A DNA stretch of 64,000 bases from DUQW01 sp050953825 (GTDB lineage: Bacteria > Bacillota_I > Bacilli_A > Acholeplasmatales > Acholeplasmataceae), in assembly GCA_050953825.1 (NCBI GenBank), contig JBMNNF010000013.1, positions 316,192 through 380,191 on the forward strand, written 5' to 3'. The notes beneath the pieces are model-generated. The model saw only the letters and a program-made list of their open reading frames with translations. It ran no database searches and was not told where the DNA came from. Both the position numbers and the translations under genes were made by a program. This document shows, piece by piece, positions 59,555 through 64,000 of this stretch (position 1 is the first letter of the stretch; every line of letters starts with the position of its first letter).

Positions 59555-61079
59555 TTTGAGTTCCCCCAAAACACATAGATAAAAATAAAGTTTTCATTAA
59601 TTTTCATTGGCGTTTTGCTTGTTTAATCCGAACTCTTTTCTTGGATTTTAATTCTGAAGAATTAAAAAGATTATATTCTTCAGTTGTCCATCTTTCTATT
59701 TTTTGATAATTTTTAACCCCTTTTTCATTGCGAGCGAAAATAGTCATTATTCCAGTAATTAATTGATAGTATTCAATACTTACATTATCTTTTATGCGCT
59801 TACTTAAGGCCATAAGTTCGTTGTAAATAATGTTTCTATTCTTATGTTCAATTATGTGAACCATAACTAACATTGCTATATCCAAAATAAAGAATAAATT
59901 ATTAATTGAAGTAGATGCTTTTACTCTAAAATTTTCTAGCCCAAATTGAACTTTCTTAAATCTAAATAACTCTTCAATTTTCCACCTTGATATATAGTGT
60001 AGGCTTGCTTTTATCAAATCTTCTTTTGAATGAATCTTAATATTTGTTATTAAAACCATTGGTTCTGTTTCAAAATCAAGATAGGAAAATATTATTGTTA
60101 TTTTATCTTTAACGCGGTTAATATTTCCTTCTATATGTGAAACTTTAAGACTAATATCCTCACCCCTATATTTAATCGGAACTATTACTTTACCCTTTCG
60201 TCTTTTGGCGTCATCAAATATCTTTATTTTTTTATCTTTTCGCTTTAAGACGCGATTATTTCTAATTCGTATAACGAAATATTGTTTGTTTGATATAAGA
60301 TAATTCATTAGTTTAGTATCGTCATATCCTCTATCAAATACGAATACACCTTGATAATCTTTTATATGGGATATTACCATATTTAGTGCTTTCTTTGTTT
60401 CTAGATTTGTTGACTTAAATTCTTTCTTTTCCTCACTATAAACCTTATTATAAATAGGAACTGGATGCTTTGTATTTTTACTTAAACCAGCTATCGCTGT
60501 TAATCTATACCCCTTTTCATATTTCTCTGTAAGACTAGATCCATCTTTAACCATCCCTATATTTTCAAATTTAACACCATATGGTTTTATTATATCTGAA
60601 TCATCAACTAGAAATACCATTTTATCGTTATTTAGATATGATAAAGCTTTAGTAATATATGAATGCAAAGTAGAAATATCATTTTCTTTTAAAAGATTTC
60701 TATATAGCCTTTCATTAACCTTCTTTAAAGCTATATTTTCATTAAGGGAATATGCGATATCATTTAAAACCATACTAGATGATTTTAATATTCCAAATAC
60801 CATATCAAGATAAAATTTGTATTGTGGGCGTTTTTTTTCATTAATTATTGTTTTTAAAATAGATTGAATTATTCTTATTAAATAGTCAAAAAGTGTGGTA
60901 AAATTAGACATGTGAAAACCTCTCTTTCATTTGCGAGTATGAATATTTTCTTCAAATCTATTTTAACTCACAAATTGAGGGTTTTCACCCTGAAAATGGA
61001 TATGAAACCTTGTTTTTAGACAAAAAATCAAGTTTTTTAATAAAATTTATTTTGGTTCAGAAAAAATGGGGGAACTCAA
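59555..61079 (-). mobile_element. IS4-family insertion sequence (about 1525 bp)
   Basis: Inverted ends TTGAGTTCCCCCA (left from 59556; right end at 61079 read inward). Target duplication GATTCTGAAT at 59545-59554 and 61080-61089, a length normal for the IS4 group. The boundary may be off by one base on the left. Confidence 0.92.
59604..60911 (-). CDS. IS4-family transposase
   Basis: 435 residues. The DDE residues are visible in FLVDDSDIIKPYG, VFVFDRGYDD and the YREK-like region ISRWKIEELFRFKKVQFGLE. GAGAGG precedes the ATG. Intact and probably recently active, since its target duplication is perfect over 10 bp. Confidence 0.93.
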   Translation of the reverse strand: MSNFTTLFDYLIRIIQSILKTIINEKKRPQYKFYLDMVFGILKSSSMVLNDIAYSLNENIALKKVNERLYRNLLKENDISTLHSYITKALSYLNNDKMVFLVDDSDIIKPYGVKFENIGMVKDGSSLTEKYEKGYRLTAIAGLSKNTKHPVPIYNKVYSEEKKEFKSTNLETKKALNMVISHIKDYQGVFVFDRGYDDTKLMNYLISNKQYFVIRIRNNRVLKRKDKKIKIFDDAKRRKGKVIVPIKYRGEDISLKVSHIEGNINRVKDKITIIFSYLDFETEPMVLITNIKIHSKEDLIKASLHYISRWKIEELFRFKKVQFGLENFRVKASTSINNLFFILDIAMLVMVHIIEHKNRNIIYNELMALSKRIKDNVSIEYYQLITGIMTIFARNEKGVKNYQKIERWTTEEYNLFNSSELKSKKRVRIKQAKRQ

Positions 61080-61216
61080 GATTCTGAATATGTTGACTTT
61101 TTGCAAACATACCAAAAAACAAATGGTTTTTGGGTATGGAGATATGACAATAGATATTTGAACGAATCTTTATTTAATAATGTAGGCTTAACTCAAAAAA
61201 TAAAATATCAAAAAGG

Positions 61217-61257
61217 ACTCCCACAAGATCATAAGCCTACGCTCTACGAACGACGGC
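61217..61257. other. Probable assembly junction (Mollicutes-like to GC-rich DNA)
   Basis: The AT-rich reading frame ending in QKIKYQKG runs into DNA with well over 55% G+C within a few bases. No insertion-sequence end, att-like repeat or tRNA is visible at the change, and a truncated foreign gene begins at once. Confidence 0.8.
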
Positions 61258-61745
61258 GTGGCGAGGGTAGGACCGCTTCCGGAGGACAGAGAGGACAAGC
61301 AATGGGCTGTCGCCCGGTATGAACTCGAACACTTCGTCTGCGAAGGGTCCTATCACGACGGGCTGAAGAGAATCCTCAAGTCGTATCTTCAGAACCTCGA
61401 TCAGGGATCACAACCCGCAGTGTGGGTGAGCGGTTTCTTTGGGTCGGGTAAATCGCACCTTGTCCGGGTGCTTGAGTTCCTGTGGTCGGATCTCAGGTTT
61501 GCCGATGGGGCCACCGCCCGCGGGATCTGCAATCTTCCACCGGACATACAAGAAGCCCTGAGAGAGTTAACGACAGAGGCTCGTCGAACCGGGGGTATCT
61601 GGTCTGCAGCCGGGACACTCTCCAGCGGCGATTCGGACGACCCCCGTCTTGCGGTGCTCCAGGTGGTGCTCCGCTCCGCAGGGCTGCCTGATATCCTCGA
61701 TATTGCACGCGTACATCTCTGGCTCGCGCACGAGGGTATCCTCGA
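61225..61745 (+). CDS. BrxC/PglY-like P-loop protein, N-terminal fragment
   Basis: A ~165-residue stretch with a P-loop in VWVSGFFGSGKSHLVRVLEF, then DGATARGICNLPPDIQEALR and ALPDIL-type helices (AGLPDILDIARVHLWLAHEG). This is the pattern of the large BrxC/PglY ATPase of BREX phage-defence systems (normally over 1100 residues). The start is lost at the junction on the left, and near 61745 the frame passes into an unrelated gene. High G+C and codon use suggest a methanogenic archaeon or similar. Only a fragment, not functional here. Confidence 0.6.
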
Positions 61746-61748
61746 CGG

Positions 61749-62357
61749 CATAAGGGGCTGGTCTCCAAGTACCTTGCCGTCCTTTCACGCATGCACCTGA
61801 TCAAGGACGAGGTGCCGGTGACCGCCCATGCCGGCTACCGGAGAAGGCATTATCGGCTGGCCGATCCCTACCTCACGTTCTGGTTCCGTTTCGTGTATCC
61901 CCGGAGGGCAGAGACCGAGACGGGGCAGAGCGGGGAGGTGCTCGCCTCCATCCGGGAAGAGATCGCGCCGTATTGCGGAGAGATGTTCGAACAACTCTCT
62001 CTCGACCTCATTCGCAGGGGGATTCTGTTTGGCTCCTCGTATTCGCGGTTGGGACGGTGGTGGCAGAAGGAGACGGAGATCGATCTCGTAGGCCTGAATG
62101 AGGTCTCCGGGGATGCCCTCTTCTGTGAATGCAAGTGGTCCGCTCTCAACCGCCGCCAGGCTCGCGGCATCCTTGCGGCGCTCCGGGAGAAGGCCTGCAA
62201 GGTGCGATGGCGAAACGAGAGCAGGAACGAACATTTTGCCCTGGTAGCAAAGAGCATAGAGGGCAAAGAAGATCTGAGAGAGGACGGGTACCTGGTCTTT
62301 GATCTGGAGGATATCGCCCGGCTTTCGCGGGAGTACCTGACTGGAACGGGCGGGTGA
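61749..62357 (+). CDS. Archaeal-type ATPase, C-terminal part with DUF234
   Basis: The last ~200 residues of an AAA ATPase of the archaeal kind. It begins inside a winged helix (GLVSKYLAVLSRMHLIKDEV), then HYRLADPYLTFWFRFVYPRR and a DUF234 PD-(D/E)xK-like end (GEMFEQLSLDLIRRG, KETEIDLVGLNE, LFCECKWS). The ATPase half is missing, replaced by the BrxC-like fragment, so a second junction lies near 61,748. Typical of Methanomicrobia genomes (inference from family and G+C). Confidence 0.75.
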   Translation, partial: HKGLVSKYLAVLSRMHLIKDEVPVTAHAGYRRRHYRLADPYLTFWFRFVYPRRAETETGQSGEVLASIREEIAPYCGEMFEQLSLDLIRRGILFGSSYSRLGRWWQKETEIDLVGLNEVSGDALFCECKWSALNRRQARGILAALREKACKVRWRNESRNEHFALVAKSIEGKEDLREDGYLVFDLEDIARLSREYLTGTGG

Positions 62358-62665
62358 GAGAGGGGATCTCTCGCGCCGCAAGCCTCGCTTGAAGCGTTTC
62401 CACCCGGAGTTTGAGAACTTGGGCAGGAGTTCGAGCACCGCAGGGCGCGAGACGCGAACGAAAGCGAGCGGGAGAACCGCAAGGTGCGAGCGAAGGGGGG
62501 TTCGGTGGTGAGCGCCGGGGCCGGCGGGGTGGTGGCTGAGGGGTGATCGTGAGGGTGCTCAGGCATGCGGGTGAGGACGGCAGATGTCCTCGCAGACCCG
62601 TATCAAACCCGGATGCCCGGGCTCAATTCAGAAAGCCCTAAACCGCCCCCCAACGTAAACTCTTC
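62358..62665. other. GC-rich stretch without a supportable gene
   Basis: About 300 bp of high-GC DNA behind the DUF234 gene, with CG-rich and GGGG-rich tracts. Open frames occur on both strands as expected from low stop density, but none shows a ribosome-binding site or a recognisable motif. Confidence 0.4.
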
Positions 62666-62768
62666 ATGCGCTCCATCATCACCGGCAGGGCCGGCTCGGG
62701 CCTCGAACCTTGCAGACACGCTATCACGCGATCACGACGTCGTCATCATCGATAACCTCGCGACCGGA
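62666..62768 (+). pseudogene. Fragment of an NAD-dependent sugar epimerase, frame disturbed
   Basis: It opens MRSIITGRAGSG in one frame and continues SNLADTLSRDHDVVIIDNLA in another. Joined they give the N-terminal Rossmann segment of a UDP-glucose 4-epimerase-like enzyme (GGAGFIGSNLA in the intact family). The frame change sits near 62,690-62,702, and the sequence stops being epimerase after the ATG of NLATG. A fragment with sequence errors or a pseudogene. Confidence 0.7.
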
Positions 62769-62771
62769 TGA

Positions 62772-63362
62772 GGATCGAGCATTTCCGGCTTTGCACCGAA
62801 TACCTTTGATTATAGTTATGTGGTGCCATATGGTACTACGGTAGTACCGACGGTAAGCGCCACCACGAATGATCCGAATGCTAATGCCACGACCACGCAA
62901 GCTACGGCATTTACTGCTCCGGATAACGTGGCGACGGTGCTGGTTAGGGCCGAGGACGGCACAACCACGAAGACCTATACGGTAACCATTACGATGGCAC
63001 CTCCGAGCACGGATGCGACCTTAAGTGACCTGTGTGTCAATAACGTAACGGTATCGGGCTTTGATCCTGATACTTTGACCTATTCCATAGATGTGCCGTA
63101 TGGGACTACGGTAGGCAGTGACTTAGTAAAGGTCACGGCTGAAAAGAACGATCCTAAGGCGTCGATGAATATTATGCAGGCGACTGTATTGCCGGGAGCG
63201 GCCTCAGTAGTGGTGACAGCCGAGGACGGCATCGCTACAAAGACCTATACTGTAAACTTTAACGTGCTGCCCAATACGGATGCCAGCCTGATTTCTATGT
63301 CAATATCTCCGGGACGAAACAAACCCTACCAGACTATACACTGCGTCATCCCGGGCAGATAG
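62772..63362 (+). CDS. Cadherin-like beta-sandwich repeat protein, fragment
   Basis: The open frame lacks a proper start and reads SISGFAPNTFDYSYVVPYGT, then two more repeats of the same design (LCVNNVTVSGFDPDTLTYSI with DVPYGTT, VVVTAEDGIATKTYTVNF). These are bacterial cadherin-like beta-sandwich modules (PF12733 type) found in large secreted proteins. The frame changes to unrelated residues after about 63,305 (SPGRNKPYQTIHC), so both ends are truncated. G+C is lower than in the archaeal part, so a third source organism is likely. Confidence 0.75.
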   Translation, partial: GSSISGFAPNTFDYSYVVPYGTTVVPTVSATTNDPNANATTTQATAFTAPDNVATVLVRAEDGTTTKTYTVTITMAPPSTDATLSDLCVNNVTVSGFDPDTLTYSIDVPYGTTVGSDLVKVTAEKNDPKASMNIMQATVLPGAASVVVTAEDGIATKTYTVNFNVLPNTDASLISMSISPGRNKPYQTIHCVIPGR

Positions 63363-63460
63363 GCCCTTTGGGGTGGCTGACCCGGGATCCAGTCTTTTAA
63401 AATGAGAGCCAGTTGTAATAACGTAACCGAAATAGTATCAGACGGATGTTGGTGTACGCT

Positions 63461-64000
63461 TCATTTTTGGAGGATCATCTTTTTGGTAACTACTCCTGCT
63501 TTGGTTTCAAGACGGCAGAAATAAACACCGCTGGATAACTGGTTGCCAGCGCTGTCTCTTGAATTCCAAACATAGTTGTGGTATCCTTTGGAGGCACCGG
63601 TTACTTCGATGTCATGAACTACCTGTCCCCGGATATTCAGAATACGCATCCGGACATCACCTGCTTCAGGCAAATACATTGAGATAGTGGTTTCCGGATT
63701 AAAGGGGTTGGGATGGTTTGAGAGAGACAAGGGCAATGGTGGGTCGCAGATGTCTTCATTATCGGTCTGTGTGTAATCAATTGTCAGTTTGGGGCGGTAA
63801 GAATCATTTGGGTGTTCTTTAGAGTAGAATTTGGAGAATTTTTGATTTTGATTTGCCACGATTACAAATCCGTGGTTCTCTATCTCACCGCTTGTCCATC
63901 GGTTGACTAAATCCGTTATATCAATCTCAAAATGAACAATGGCATTCCCGCCTGTTCCTGTAAACACATAATTCATGTTTATATCCTGAAAATAAGCGAT
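63461..64000 (-). CDS. Secreted protein with C-terminal FlgD/Por-type sorting domain (5' partial)
   Basis: The frame is open to the right edge of the window, so the start is missing. The first part resembles a DNRLRE-type domain (IVHFEIDITDLVNRWTSGEI, PNDSYRPKLTIDYTQ). The last ~85 residues are the classic type IX secretion sorting domain: LSNHPNPFNPETTISMYLPE, VVHDIEVTGASKGYHNYVWN, GNQLSSGVYFCRLETKAGVV and final KKMILQK. This architecture is typical of Cloacimonadota and Bacteroidota-related phyla and foreign to a Mollicutes-like cell. Confidence 0.85.
   Translation of the reverse strand: MAYFQDINMNYVFTGTGGNAIVHFEIDITDLVNRWTSGEIENHGFVIVANQNQKFSKFYSKEHPNDSYRPKLTIDYTQTDNEDICDPPLPLSLSNHPNPFNPETTISMYLPEAGDVRMRILNIRGQVVHDIEVTGASKGYHNYVWNSRDSAGNQLSSGVYFCRLETKAGVVTKKMILQK

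Larger units (their letters stand above)
58666..61216 (+). pseudogene. Hypothetical gene split by an IS4-type element and cut at the chimera junction
   Basis: An open frame of 297 codons starts at 58666 behind GAAGGAGTAAGG. After codon 293-296 (Asp-Ser-Glu) it enters the insertion sequence and stops at once. Downstream of the element the same frame resumes at 61080 with the duplicated GATTCTGAA and reads DSEYVDFLQTYQKTNGFWVW, then continues to about 61216 where foreign DNA begins. Without the IS the protein would be more than 335 residues. The N-terminal part is acidic and helical with no motif I recognise. Disrupted by insertion; the 3' end is lost at the junction. Confidence 0.88.

Noticed and set aside
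61401..62566. Several long open frames on the minus strand of the GC-rich tail
   Set aside because: Stop codons are rare in GC-rich DNA. The plus-strand frames carry recognisable ATPase and DUF234 motifs, while the minus-strand ones are Arg/Pro/Ser-rich without motifs.
61217..64000. Horizontal transfer of a BREX defence system into the island
   Set aside because: Only gene fragments from apparently different organisms are present, without mobile-element borders; an assembly chimera explains this better.

Overview
The first 61.2 kb are AT-rich, low-GC DNA of a bacterium that uses TGA as a stop codon (for example at 45077 and 59559), has lipoproteins in place of periplasmic binding proteins, and lives anaerobically (oxygen-sensitive class III ribonucleotide reductase, phosphate acetyltransferase). 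This suggests a Mollicutes/Bacilli relative with the standard genetic code (Acholeplasma-, Izemoplasma- or Haloplasma-like). That placement is an inference from composition and gene content. The last 2.8 kb (from about 61,220) do not belong with the rest. GC content jumps abruptly, and truncated genes of archaeal and of other bacterial type follow one another, so the end of the contig looks like a metagenome assembly chimera.

Layout. 1-3.5 kb: a partial repeat protein, then an IS30-type and an IS1595-type insertion sequence. 3.6-30.1 kb: one large carbohydrate locus with two near-identical promoters (3658 and 17375). Each promoter carries a cre-like site inside the spacer and the same perfect 14-bp palindrome downstream. 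The locus encodes two solute-binding proteins, four ABC permeases (no ATPase), a propeller/Yip1 membrane protein, a DUF5696-like protein, two GH144-type proteins, a duplicated CBM/Ig lipoprotein, a GH13 alpha-glucosidase, a LacI-family regulator, a 1,2-beta-oligoglucan phosphorylase-like GH94 enzyme, an esterase and a GH3 beta-glucosidase. Together they make a coherent route for beta-1,2-glucan: cleavage outside, import of oligosaccharides, then phosphorolysis and hydrolysis inside. 30-43 kb: housekeeping genes (Y-family polymerase with a YolD-like partner, pta, nrdD, a degenerate NrdD fused to NrdG, a lipid kinase, tRNA-Trp), then two more insertion sequences and tRNA-His and tRNA-Gln.

43.3-61.2 kb is an accessory island downstream of tRNA-Gln. 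It is built of modules whose right ends repeat the tRNA-Gln downstream sequence. It holds an AlbA_2/COG2865-type regulator, a phosphotransferase, three ATPases of the AAA_14-DUF4143 kind plus a broken fourth, a serine recombinase, small membrane proteins, an acetyltransferase, a Sel1-repeat protein and an IS4-type element that splits a gene. Its intergenic DNA is full of short repeat families: 12-bp arrays, 22-24-bp iterons, palindromes at promoters, an 86-bp stem-loop element and 17-bp repeats. Many of these appear to be promoter or operator modules of the ATPase and COG2865 genes, some left behind after their genes were lost.

The most interesting candidate for an undescribed system is in this island. 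The AlbA_2 regulator's promoter carries two tandem copies of TTTATCCCCCAC. The reverse complement of the same 12-mer is repeated three times inside the regulator's own coding sequence, where it encodes a 4-residue VGDK linker repeat. A second gene (the acetyltransferase) carries the same operator. The ATPase cassettes, each with its own palindrome or iteron promoter, show a parallel pattern.
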